7,193 nucleotides of DNA from a bacterium UBA3734 (GCA_002372575.1 DFHC01000054.1:1-7193), one strand, 5' to 3'; counted from the first letter of the stretch, positions 1 to 5,446 are shown. The notes: generated by a model from the letters alone, not told the origin. Numbers and translations are program-made.

Positions 1-315
1 GTGGCGTAAAAGAAATGTCTGAACATCAGCGAATTATCTGAATTGGTTTTATCTAATCCGTTTTTATCCGCAAAGGCCATTTCGGAAAAGACTTCGGAAA
101 AGATGTCGGAAAAGATGTCGGAAAAGATGTCGGAAAAGGAAGGCGTAAATGAACGAACCATTGAAAGAGATATGGCCAAGTTAAAGAAGCTTGGTATCTT
201 GACTCGTGAAGGTGGTCGCAAGGAAGGTAAATGGGTTATTTCTGAAAGAGTTGCGAGCCACAAAATGATTTATGAAAAAAACAAAATGAATAAATCGAGA
301 GAAGAAATCTTGTAA
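1..315 (+). pseudogene. Frameshifted C-terminal end of a winged-helix protein, probably of the AlbA-type ATP-binding (RecG-like) family
   Basis: This is the tail of a gene that begins left of the window. Frame 3 reads GVKEMSEHQRII and stops at 39-41. Frame 1 then reads ELVLSNPFLSAKAISEK and continues to the stop at 313-315. Joined, the two make a normal first helix of a winged-helix domain, so one base too many or two too few near 36-40 breaks the gene. After a SEK repeat the second half reads VNERTIERDMAKLKKLGILT, then a glycine- and lysine-rich wing ending in WVI. This pattern is typical of the C-terminal DNA-binding domain of proteins carrying an AlbA_2/Schlafen-like domain, but that part lies outside the window. 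A separate start at TTG 43 would give a 90-residue protein beginning mid-helix, which is unlikely. The frameshift could also be a sequencing error. Confidence 0.6.
82..138 (+). repeat. 12-base tandem repeat encoding SEK(M/T)
   Basis: Five copies of TCGGAAAAG are spaced 12 bases apart, at 82, 94, 106, 118 and 130, separated by ACT once and ATG three times. The unit is a multiple of three, so copy number can change without a frameshift. It translates as SEK-T/M repeats inside the winged-helix domain of the broken gene. Confidence 0.9.
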
Positions 316-335
316 AAACTAACAAAATAGAAACG

Positions 336-758
336 ATGAAAAAAATCCTAATCCTAAACGGCCCGAACCTGAATCTTCTGGGCCGACGCGAACCCAACAT
401 CTACGGCGGACAGAGCTTTGAGCAGTTCTTGCAGCAGCTGCGCAATCGCTATGCCGACGTGGCCGAAATCGACTATTTCCAGAGCAACTGCGAGGGCACG
501 CTCATCGACAAGATGCAGGAGGTGGGACTCGGAGCGGTCGATGCCATTGTGCTCAACGCCGGTGCCTACACCCACACAAGCATTGCGCTGGCCGACTGCA
601 TCCGCGCGCTGGCCGTGCCCGTCGTCGAGGTACACATCTCTAATGTTTACGCCCGCGAGGAGTTCCGCCATCGTTCGATGATTGCGGCGGCCTGCCGAGG
701 CACGGTGTGCGGATTCGGCCTTGAGAGCTACCGCTTGGCTGTGGAGGCAGTGGTATAA
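336..758 (+). CDS. aroQ: Type II 3-dehydroquinate dehydratase
   Basis: The enzyme converts 3-dehydroquinate to 3-dehydroshikimate in the cytosol, the third step of the shikimate pathway to aromatic amino acids. The 140-residue protein has the usual length and all the type II landmarks: NGPNLNLLG at 8-16, catalytic Arg18 and Tyr23 in RREPNIYG, QSNCEG at 49-54, the NAGAYTHTS loop with Asn74, VEVHISN with catalytic His100, and EFRHRS with Arg111. The ATG lies 20 bases after the stop of the broken upstream gene. There is no Shine-Dalgarno sequence, which is normal in this phylum, and I found no convincing promoter just upstream, so transcription may start further left. Type II enzymes act as dodecamers (family knowledge). 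Confidence 0.96.
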   Translation: MKKILILNGPNLNLLGRREPNIYGGQSFEQFLQQLRNRYADVAEIDYFQSNCEGTLIDKMQEVGLGAVDAIVLNAGAYTHTSIALADCIRALAVPVVEVHISNVYAREEFRHRSMIAAACRGTVCGFGLESYRLAVEAVV

Positions 759-875
759 AAAGCCTCTCCCCCCGCCCTCTCCAACTGGAGAGGGAGCCTC
801 CTTCGGAGAGAAGAACGTGAAGTGAGGAGTGTGGAGTGAGAACTCCTAAAATCGTCCAATCGTGAAATTGTAAAT
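759..875. repeat. Repeat-rich spacer: GC hairpin, heptamer array and octamer array
   Basis: The spacer is built from three short repeat blocks. At 773-800 a palindrome CCCTCTCC-AACT-GGAGAGGG is followed by AGGGAGCCTC and a smaller CTCC-TTC-GGAG hairpin. At 817-844 four heptamers run in a row: GTGAAGT, GAGGAGT, GTGGAGT and GAGAACT. At 848-878 units like AAATCGTC, CAATCGTG and AAATTGTA run into the next start codon. The 10-mer AGGGAGCCTC at 791-800 reappears inverted inside the RNA methyltransferase gene at 1712-1721. No gene is seen in the spacer. Confidence 0.75.
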
Positions 876-1538
876 TTGAAAGACTACATTCTTAGCCATT
901 CTGAGCCAGAGCCCGAGTATTTACACCAGCTTTGGCGGGCGACGCATCTGCACACGCTCCACGGCCACATGGTCAGTGGTCACCTGCAGGGCAGGCTGCT
1001 GAAAATGCTCGTGGAGATGATTAAGCCCCGAAACGTGCTGGAAATCGGCACGTTTAGCGGCTATTCGGCCCTTTGCATTGCCGAGGGACTCGAAAACATC
1101 GCCTCGACCATCGCCGATGCCCACCTCTGGACCTTCGACATCAACGATGAAATGGAGGATTTTACGCGAAAATGGCTCGAAAATTCGCCTTACAACCATC
1201 GGATTTCCTTCCTCGTCGGCGATGCCGTCACCGAGGCTCCTAAGCTCGGCATTGACTTCGACCTCATCTTCCTCGATAGCGACAAACGCAGCTATGTCGA
1301 GACCTACGAGGCTGTGCTGCCGCTATTGAAAAACGGCGCTTTTCTCATTGCCGACAACACGCTTTGGGACGGCCACGTCACCGACCCCAACTACGACCGC
1401 GACCACCAGACGCAGGGCATCCGCCGATTCAATGACCACGTGGCCGCCGACCCGCGCACGGAGCAGGTCATTTTGCCTCTGCGCGACGGGCTGACGCTGA
1501 TGAGGAAGGTTGAGGGATTGGAAAAACGGAAGGATTAA
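876..1538 (+). CDS. SAM-dependent O-methyltransferase, caffeoyl-CoA/catechol type
   Basis: This is a soluble, probably metal-dependent methyltransferase of the O-methyltransferase family 3 fold, 220 residues long, a normal size. The SAM-binding motif I is VLEIGTFSGYSAL (54-66), and an acidic FDIN follows at 87-90. The metal site is seen as LDSDK (Asp134, Asp136) and ADNTLW (Asp160, Asn161), and the C-terminal RRFND and LPLRDGLTLM segments are typical. The substrate cannot be told from sequence. No ATG exists between the upstream in-frame stop (837-839) and the conserved KDYILSHS, so TTG 876 is the best start; it lies in the octamer repeat. The stop overlaps the stop of the convergent gene by three bases. 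The last residues (EGLEKRKD) look like a variable tail. Confidence 0.9.
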   Translation: MKDYILSHSEPEPEYLHQLWRATHLHTLHGHMVSGHLQGRLLKMLVEMIKPRNVLEIGTFSGYSALCIAEGLENIASTIADAHLWTFDINDEMEDFTRKWLENSPYNHRISFLVGDAVTEAPKLGIDFDLIFLDSDKRSYVETYEAVLPLLKNGAFLIADNTLWDGHVTDPNYDRDHQTQGIRRFNDHVAADPRTEQVILPLRDGLTLMRKVEGLEKRKD

Positions 1539-2086
1539 AGATTCGAAGGGTTCAGCTGACGGGCAAATTCCCAAATAACGATGCCAGCAGCGACAGAGAC
1601 GTTTAGTGAGTGCTTGGTGCCGAACTGCGGAATCTCAAGACAGCCGTCGCAGCGGTCGATGACAGACTGGTGGACACCCTTCACTTCGTTGCCGAGGACG
1701 ATGGCCCAGCCGAGGCTCCCTTCTGGGGAAGGTTGGAGGGGACTGAAAGGCAACATCGTTGCTCCCTCGGCCTGTTCTACGGCATAGACGCTATAGCCTT
1801 GTTTTTTCAATTCGACAACGGCTTGGTCGGCGGTTTCAAAATAGTGCCAATCAACAGAATCTTCGGCTCCAAGCGCCGTTTTATGGATTTCGTTGTGGGG
1901 TGGTGTGGCAGTGATACCGCAGAGATAGACCGCTTCCACGCGAAAGGCGTCGCAGGTGCGAAACACCGACCCCACGTTATAGAGCGAGCGTACGTCGTCG
2001 AGCACCACCACGAGCGGCAGTTTCTTGGCCTTGCGGAATTCATCCACCGTGAGGCGATTCATTTCGAGAATATGGAGTTTGCGCAT
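1535..2086 (-). CDS. SpoU/TrmH-family RNA 2'-O-methyltransferase with a repeat-derived insert
   Basis: This 183-residue SPOUT enzyme should transfer a methyl group from SAM to a ribose 2'-OH in tRNA or rRNA. Motif 1 is NVGSVFRTCDAF (37-48, catalytic-type Arg43), motif 2 is IVLGNEVKGV (129-138, Asn133-Glu134), and motif 3 is EIPQFGTKHSLNVSVAAG (151-168), which forms the knotted SAM pocket. It lacks an N-terminal RNA-binding extension, so it is a short TrmH-like member; the target position is unknown. Residues 115-126 (SPLQPSPEGSLG) are extra relative to what I expect between the AVEQAEG segment and motif 2, and are encoded by a GC-rich repeat. The gene follows sufE by 26 bases on the same strand and is probably cotranscribed. 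Confidence 0.9.
   Translation of the reverse strand: MRKLHILEMNRLTVDEFRKAKKLPLVVVLDDVRSLYNVGSVFRTCDAFRVEAVYLCGITATPPHNEIHKTALGAEDSVDWHYFETADQAVVELKKQGYSVYAVEQAEGATMLPFSPLQPSPEGSLGWAIVLGNEVKGVHQSVIDRCDGCLEIPQFGTKHSLNVSVAAGIVIWEFARQLNPSNL
1709..1744 (-). repeat. GC-rich repeat inserted in frame in the RNA methyltransferase gene
   Basis: The plus-strand sequence starts GAGGCTCCCTTCTGGGGAAGG at 1712 and continues with TTGGAGGGG. Its first ten bases (1712-1721) are the reverse complement of 791-800 in the aroQ spacer, and both copies go on with CT- and GGAG-rich arms. It encodes the peptide SPLQPSPEGSLG just before SpoU motif 2. Confidence 0.6.
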
Positions 2087-2112
2087 TTTTTGAAAGGGGA
2101 GTGAAGGGGGAT

Positions 2113-2565
2113 TTATTCTAAGGAAGATTCTTTTAGGGCGTAGAGGCGAATCTGCTTCACCATCGCCAGAAGGCCGTTGGCACGCGTGGGCGAGAGGTGC
2201 TCGTGCAGTCCGATGCGGTCGATGAAATAGAGGTCGGCATTGAGAATTTCTTGTGCCGGCTGGTCGTTGAGCACGCGCAACAGCAGGGCTATGATGCCTT
2301 TCACGATAAGCGCGTCGCTGTCGGCTTGCAAGTGTAGCACTTTCTCGTTCCCTGTTTCTCGTTCCTCGTTCCTCGTTTCACAATGCACCCACACCCTGCT
2401 TTGGCATCCGTCGATGAGGTTTTGTTCGGTTTTGTAGCGCTCGTCGAGCGGCTCGAGTTCGTTGCCCAGGTCGATGAGCATTTGGTATTTGTCCATCCAG
2501 TCGTCGAAGACCGAAAACTCTTCAACAACTTCGTTTTGTAATTCATTAATGGTCATCATCGTCAA
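2113..2565 (-). CDS. sufE: SufE-like sulfur acceptor for the Suf cysteine desulfurase
   Basis: SufE takes persulfide sulfur from the desulfurase SufS and passes it to the SufBCD scaffold during cytosolic Fe-S cluster assembly (family knowledge). The 150-residue protein shows the SufE fold: FDDWMDKYQMLIDLGNELEPL (20-40), the acceptor cysteine Cys54 in LIDGCQSRVW, ADSDALIVKGIIALLL (81-96), and the C-terminal LSPTRANGLLAMVKQ (124-138). Residues 63-75 (ETRNEERETGNEK) replace the short hairpin loop expected here and come from a heptamer array. Because the catalytic cysteine and flanking helices are kept, the insert probably sits in a tolerated surface loop. The other suf genes are not in this window. 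ATG 2563-2565 is used; an internal ATG three codons in is also possible. Confidence 0.9.
   Translation of the reverse strand: MTMMTINELQNEVVEEFSVFDDWMDKYQMLIDLGNELEPLDERYKTEQNLIDGCQSRVWVHCETRNEERETGNEKVLHLQADSDALIVKGIIALLLRVLNDQPAQEILNADLYFIDRIGLHEHLSPTRANGLLAMVKQIRLYALKESSLE
2343..2377 (-). repeat. Heptamer array AACGAGG x5 inside sufE
   Basis: On the minus strand five consecutive 7-base units read AACGAGG, AACGAGG, AACGAGA, AACAGGG and AACGAGA. Translation gives the charged stretch TRNEERETGNEK. The same unit recurs in the U32 gene at 5875-5893. Confidence 0.85.
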
Positions 2566-2586
2566 AGTTTTTTACTTTTTTCCCTG

Positions 2587-2594
2587 CAAAGGTA
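2587..2594 (-). promoter_or_regulatory. Bacteroidetes-type -7 promoter element for sufE-trmH
   Basis: The minus strand reads TACCTTTG followed by CAGG, an exact TAnnTTTG match. A start a few bases downstream would give a leader of roughly 15 bases before the sufE ATG. Upstream at the -33 distance only a weak TTTT is seen. Confidence 0.65.
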
Positions 2595-2637
2595 CAACAA
2601 ATTTCAAAAAGGTTGAAAAGTTGCGTAGTTTTTTATT

Positions 2638-2644
2638 TATTTTG
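2638..2644 (+). promoter_or_regulatory. Possible weak -7 element for the sigma factor operon
   Basis: TATTTTG lies about 50 bases before the sigma factor ATG and is one base short of TAnnTTTG. A TTG at 2613-2615 is 22 bases upstream, slightly more than the usual spacing. An ECF gene may instead use its own sigma-dependent promoter, which I could not identify. Confidence 0.3.
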
Positions 2645-2693
2645 TGCGTCTAATGGGTAAAAAAACGTTCTGAACCAATCAAAAAACGAGACA

Positions 2694-3176
2694 ATGACGA
2701 CTATTGAACGACAATTTGCACAAACCGTCAGGGAACACAAGAGCACGATTTACACCGTGTGCTATATGTTCTCGAAAGATGCCGACGAGGTCAGCGACCT
2801 GTTCCAAGAAGTACTAGTCAATCTTTGGAAAGGCTTTGAGGGCTTCGAGCATCGCTCAGACATCAAAACGTGGATCTACCGCGTCGCACTCAACACCTGC
2901 ATCTCGCTCGACAGGAAGAAGCGGCGGCGCTCGGCAGAAGTCCGCCTGACGATGGACATCAACCTCTTCGAGGACCGCGACGAAGACACGCGACAAGTCG
3001 ATTTGCTTCACAAGCGCATCTCGAAGTTGCAACCCTTCGACCGCGCCATCGTCTTGCTGTGGCTCGAAAACCTCTCTTACGAGGAAATCGGCCAGATTGT
3101 CGGCATCACTGCCAAGAACGTCAGCGTCCGCTTGTTCAGAATCCGTGAGCAGTTAAAACAAATGTCTAACGATTAA
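2694..3176 (+). CDS. ECF-type RNA polymerase sigma-70 factor
   Basis: This 160-residue protein has only the two domains of extracytoplasmic-function sigma factors. Region 2 spans about 12-76 and contains the core-binding DLFQEVLVNLWKGF (35-48) and the -10-recognition part ending in KTWIYRVALNTC (58-69). A basic linker RKKRRR follows, and region 4 spans about 104-157, with the helix-turn-helix LSYEEIGQIVGITAKNVSVRLFR (127-149). It would direct RNA polymerase to a small regulon. The next gene, 13 bases downstream, encodes a membrane protein without FecR-like features, so this is not the usual SusCD/FecR-type unit. Control probably runs through that partner, as a candidate anti-sigma (inference). 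Confidence 0.92.
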   Translation: MTTIERQFAQTVREHKSTIYTVCYMFSKDADEVSDLFQEVLVNLWKGFEGFEHRSDIKTWIYRVALNTCISLDRKKRRRSAEVRLTMDINLFEDRDEDTRQVDLLHKRISKLQPFDRAIVLLWLENLSYEEIGQIVGITAKNVSVRLFRIREQLKQMSND

Positions 3177-3189
3177 ATTCTTACCCAAA

Positions 3190-3786
3190 ATGAACTCAAC
3201 GAACAACTTTGAAATGGACGAAATGCGCCAGCAGATGGAAACACTGAAGAAAAAACTGGACGCGCAGGAAATCGTGAACGACCGATTGATGCGCCGTTCA
3301 ATGAAATCGACCGCGAACAAAATCGTACAACGCCACAATGTCGTAATGGCAGCCGGTATCCTGATGATTCCCTTTGGCTACTTCTCTTTCGTGATGGCTG
3401 GCGGTCTGAGCATCCCGTTTTGGATTGCCACCTGCATTTTTATGGTTCTTAGTGCGGCAGCAACCTATTACATTGGTTTCGACCTCCGCGATTCACGGCT
3501 GATGCAAGGCAAGTTGTTGGAAGTACGTCGGAAGGTGGCACGTGCCAAGAAGCTCGAAAATCAATGGCTTTTCATCTCGATTCCCTTGGTGATTTTGTGG
3601 CTTGCGTGGTTCGTCTATGAGGCGATGCTGCAAAATGTCGATGGAAACAGAAGTGGCTATGGATTGTTGGTTGGCGGAGCCATCGGCGGCATTATCGGCC
3701 TCATCATCGGCTTCAGCCTCCACTTCAAGACCCAACGCCAATATCAGGAAATCATCGACCAAATCGAGGATTTAACCGAGGAATAA
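3190..3786 (+). CDS. Four-helix inner-membrane protein, candidate partner (anti-sigma) of the ECF factor
   Basis: I do not recognise a named family with certainty. The 198-residue protein opens with an amphipathic, probably coiled-coil segment (about 8-38: MDEMRQQMETLKKKLD onward). Four hydrophobic segments follow, at about 51-70, 75-96, 127-145 and 157-178; the last is glycine- and isoleucine-rich (GGAIGGIIGLIIG). A basic loop (about 100-124, RRKVARAKK) lies between segments 2 and 3, and the tail (180-198) is charged. An even number of helices puts both ends on the same side, most likely the cytosol. There the N-terminal helix could contact the sigma factor encoded 13 bases upstream. No zinc-finger anti-sigma motif is seen. 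The pairing with the sigma gene is seen; the anti-sigma role is inferred. Confidence 0.75.
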   Translation: MNSTNNFEMDEMRQQMETLKKKLDAQEIVNDRLMRRSMKSTANKIVQRHNVVMAAGILMIPFGYFSFVMAGGLSIPFWIATCIFMVLSAAATYYIGFDLRDSRLMQGKLLEVRRKVARAKKLENQWLFISIPLVILWLAWFVYEAMLQNVDGNRSGYGLLVGGAIGGIIGLIIGFSLHFKTQRQYQEIIDQIEDLTEE

Positions 3787-3801
3787 CGCCAGCTTTCGAC
3801 G

Positions 3802-3841
3802 AAAAAAAGCATCCGCGCAGGTTTGTGCGGATGCTTTTTTT
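3802..3841. terminator. Bidirectional intrinsic terminator between convergent operons
   Basis: AAAAAAAGCATCCGC (3802-3816) and GCGGATGCTTTTTTT (3827-3841) form a perfect 15-bp stem around a 10-base loop. On the plus strand the T run ends the sigma/membrane-protein transcript 16 bases after its stop. On the minus strand the A run becomes a T run and ends transcripts coming from the U32/ATPase side. It lies 18 bases beyond the stop of the U32 remnant, where a normal U32 gene would be expected to end. Confidence 0.93.
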
Positions 3842-3859
3842 GTTATAAAAAGATGTCGA

Positions 3860-3991
3860 TTATTCAGCTTTGACAATCTTGAAAAGTTTGTCGGTGGGCC
3901 GAACTTTTTCGGGTACACGGATAGCGGCGAGTTGATGCTGTTGGGCGGCATCGACGCTGACTTCCGCCACGCCAATCCGCGAGAAATATTT
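3860..3991 (-). pseudogene. Duplicated 3'-end remnant of the U32 peptidase gene
   Basis: On the minus strand this reads 43 codons and a stop: KYFSRIGVAEVSVDAA, then QQHQLAAIRVPEKVRP, then TDKLFKIVKAE. It is the C-terminus of the intact U32 protein encoded at 5466-6740, with one residue changed (Thr for Ser) and an in-frame gap of 36 residues (108 bases; the part equal to 5550-5657 is missing). About 17 base differences are spread over the compared codons, and all but one are synonymous. It has no start codon and begins one codon after the ATPase stop, in the same frame. It cannot be a functional U32 protein. It marks an old gene end left after an insertion or duplication. Confidence 0.88.
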
Positions 3992-3994
3992 GGA

Positions 3995-5341
3995 TTATAT
4001 TTTTATTTCTCTATGATGGTTTATCATTGACATCCATTTGTCTATCCATCCTGCCAAAGGGGCAGGACTGCTCAACAGGCCGCTATTATATTGGAAATTC
4101 AGCATAGAGAATCGAATACGATATGGAGGGGCGTATTTCTTGTTATACTCAGACAGACTGTTGCCGCTGATGTTTTCCTCTGCCTTCACCTCAATGGGGA
4201 TAATCTTGTCGTCCCATTGTATGACAAATTCTACCTCTGCTGTTCCTCGCGAAGTCCAATAATAGGGCGTTTGGTCATCCAGCAAGGGCTTAACCGACTG
4301 GAGTACAGCATTTTCAGCCATCGCTCCCTTAAACTCTGTGTAATTGGCGATTGGGTCAGTGACAACGGTTGCAGGCAGATGTGCCAAACGGCGGAGCAGC
4401 CCACAATCACAGGCATACACCTTGAAGGCATCTGTCTCTTCGTAGGCCGATAATGGCATACCTGGTTTGCTGATGCTGAAGACGCGATAAATCATCCCTG
4501 CATCCTCCAACCACATCAGCGCATCTTCATAATCTTTGGAACGGGCTCCGCTCTTTATTACCTTATAGATGAATTTCCTGTTTTCTTTCGACAACTGGGC
4601 TGGCAGCGAGTGCCAAATGGCATGAATACGAGGAATCTCACGTGGTTCGGCATATTTGGCAAAATCCAATTCGTAGAGGTCGAGAATGCCTTGAAGTGTT
4701 GATTCAACCTCGCCAATGCCCTTGTTTTCAAGCAGGGCGACGACGGCTTCAGGCATACCGCCGGAGACTTGATAGCGCCGATATTCCGTGCGCAGCTTGT
4801 TCATGATGATTTCTGGCAGATGGCGAAATTCATCAAGAGCATCTATATATTCAAAGGTACGCGTGTCGCTTGCATGAAGGAACTCTTTGAAGGTGATGGG
4901 GTACATGTTGATAATCTTCACTTTTCCGACAGGTACTGTCATCCTGCGCTTCCTGACGGCTACGCCCAACAACGAACCTGCAGCAATGATGTGATACTGT
5001 GGAGCCTCATCGCGAAAATATTTCAGACTGTTGAGCGCCTCTTCGCACTCCTGTATCTCGTCGAAAATCATCAATGTCTCACCTGCGATAATGGGTTGGT
5101 CGCAGTAAAGTGTCAATTCTTTGACAAGACGCTCAGGATCCTTTGAGGTCTGAAATACGGACTTCAGCTCCTGTTGCCTGTCGAAATCAAACTTGACACA
5201 ATATTTGAAACACTCTTTGCCGAATGTCTCCATTGCCCACGTCTTGCCTATCTGACGTGCACCTCGTAGTAGAATGGGCTTCCTATCTGGTGCCTCTTTC
5301 CATACCTTGAACTGGTTGATGATGTCTCTTTCTATTCTCAT
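3995..5341 (-). CDS. AAA ATPase with C-terminal DUF4143 domain
   Basis: This 448-residue protein belongs to the large AAA_14/DUF4143 group, common in Bacteroidota and of unsettled function. Walker A is GARQIGKT (27-34). Walker B is LMIFDEIQ (90-97, Asp94-Glu95), and the sensor-like IIAAGSLLG lies at 118-126. The family-typical YPITFKEFL (147-155) and YQVSGGMPEAV (190-200) follow. DUF4143 covers about 220-400 and ends in a PD-(D/E)XK-like pattern, EVEFVI (369-374) with IEVKAEEN (383-390, Glu384 and Lys386). No membrane helix or signal peptide is seen. Its codons are less GC-rich than its neighbours (one 60-base block counted 48% GC, against 65% in the U32 gene). It has its own strong promoter and lies between two copies of the U32 3' end, which points to recent arrival. 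Confidence 0.9.
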   Translation of the reverse strand: MRIERDIINQFKVWKEAPDRKPILLRGARQIGKTWAMETFGKECFKYCVKFDFDRQQELKSVFQTSKDPERLVKELTLYCDQPIIAGETLMIFDEIQECEEALNSLKYFRDEAPQYHIIAAGSLLGVAVRKRRMTVPVGKVKIINMYPITFKEFLHASDTRTFEYIDALDEFRHLPEIIMNKLRTEYRRYQVSGGMPEAVVALLENKGIGEVESTLQGILDLYELDFAKYAEPREIPRIHAIWHSLPAQLSKENRKFIYKVIKSGARSKDYEDALMWLEDAGMIYRVFSISKPGMPLSAYEETDAFKVYACDCGLLRRLAHLPATVVTDPIANYTEFKGAMAENAVLQSVKPLLDDQTPYYWTSRGTAEVEFVIQWDDKIIPIEVKAEENISGNSLSEYNKKYAPPYRIRFSMLNFQYNSGLLSSPAPLAGWIDKWMSMINHHREIKI

Positions 5342-5350
5342 AAATTACGC

Positions 5351-5400
5351 TCGAAAGTTCGATTTTGTGTATGATTAATACACTTTTTCTAACTTTCCGA
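5351..5400 (-). promoter_or_regulatory. Imperfect inverted repeat in the ATPase leader
   Basis: Downstream of the promoter the predicted leader holds an outer stem GAAAGTT/AACTTTC (5391-5397 with 5353-5359) and an inner stem GTGTAT/ATACAC (5378-5383 with 5367-5372) around a five-base loop. The stems are separated by unpaired 7-base sides. It could be an RNA hairpin or an operator for a dimeric regulator. Confidence 0.4.
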
Positions 5401-5402
5401 TG

Positions 5403-5433
5403 CAAAATTACGCATTTTTTTGTAAAATGCAAA
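5403..5433 (-). promoter_or_regulatory. Full Bacteroidetes promoter for the ATPase gene
   Basis: On the minus strand TTTG (5430-5433) is followed by exactly 19 bases and TAATTTTG (5403-5410), matching both the -33 and -7 elements at consensus spacing. The leader before the ATG would be about 55 bases. The gene is therefore transcribed independently of the U32 gene upstream. Confidence 0.8.
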
Positions 5434-5446
5434 GAAAAACGACAAA

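Noticed and set aside
82..138. CRISPR-like array
   Set aside because: The units are 12 bases with no spacers and translate in frame; it is a coding tandem repeat.
773..800. Intrinsic terminator after aroQ
   Set aside because: The palindrome has no T run on either strand and its sequence recurs inside a coding region, so it fits a dispersed repeat better.
1610..2104. A 164-codon plus-strand open frame
   Set aside because: It is antisense to the SpoU methyltransferase, whose three motifs are intact; no promoter and no recognisable domain.
3190..3786. FecR-type anti-sigma factor
   Set aside because: Four hydrophobic segments and no periplasmic domain are seen; FecR proteins have one membrane span and a large outer domain.
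3772..3975. A 67-codon minus-strand frame as a separate gene
   Set aside because: It reads the U32 remnant out of frame and starts within it, then runs across the terminator hairpin; a matching out-of-frame reading exists over the intact U32 3' end.
3995..5341. ATPase as a transposase or integrase explaining the flanking repeats
   Set aside because: It has Walker motifs and DUF4143 but no DDE or tyrosine-recombinase residues. The flanking repeats are a gene 3' end, not terminal inverted repeats.
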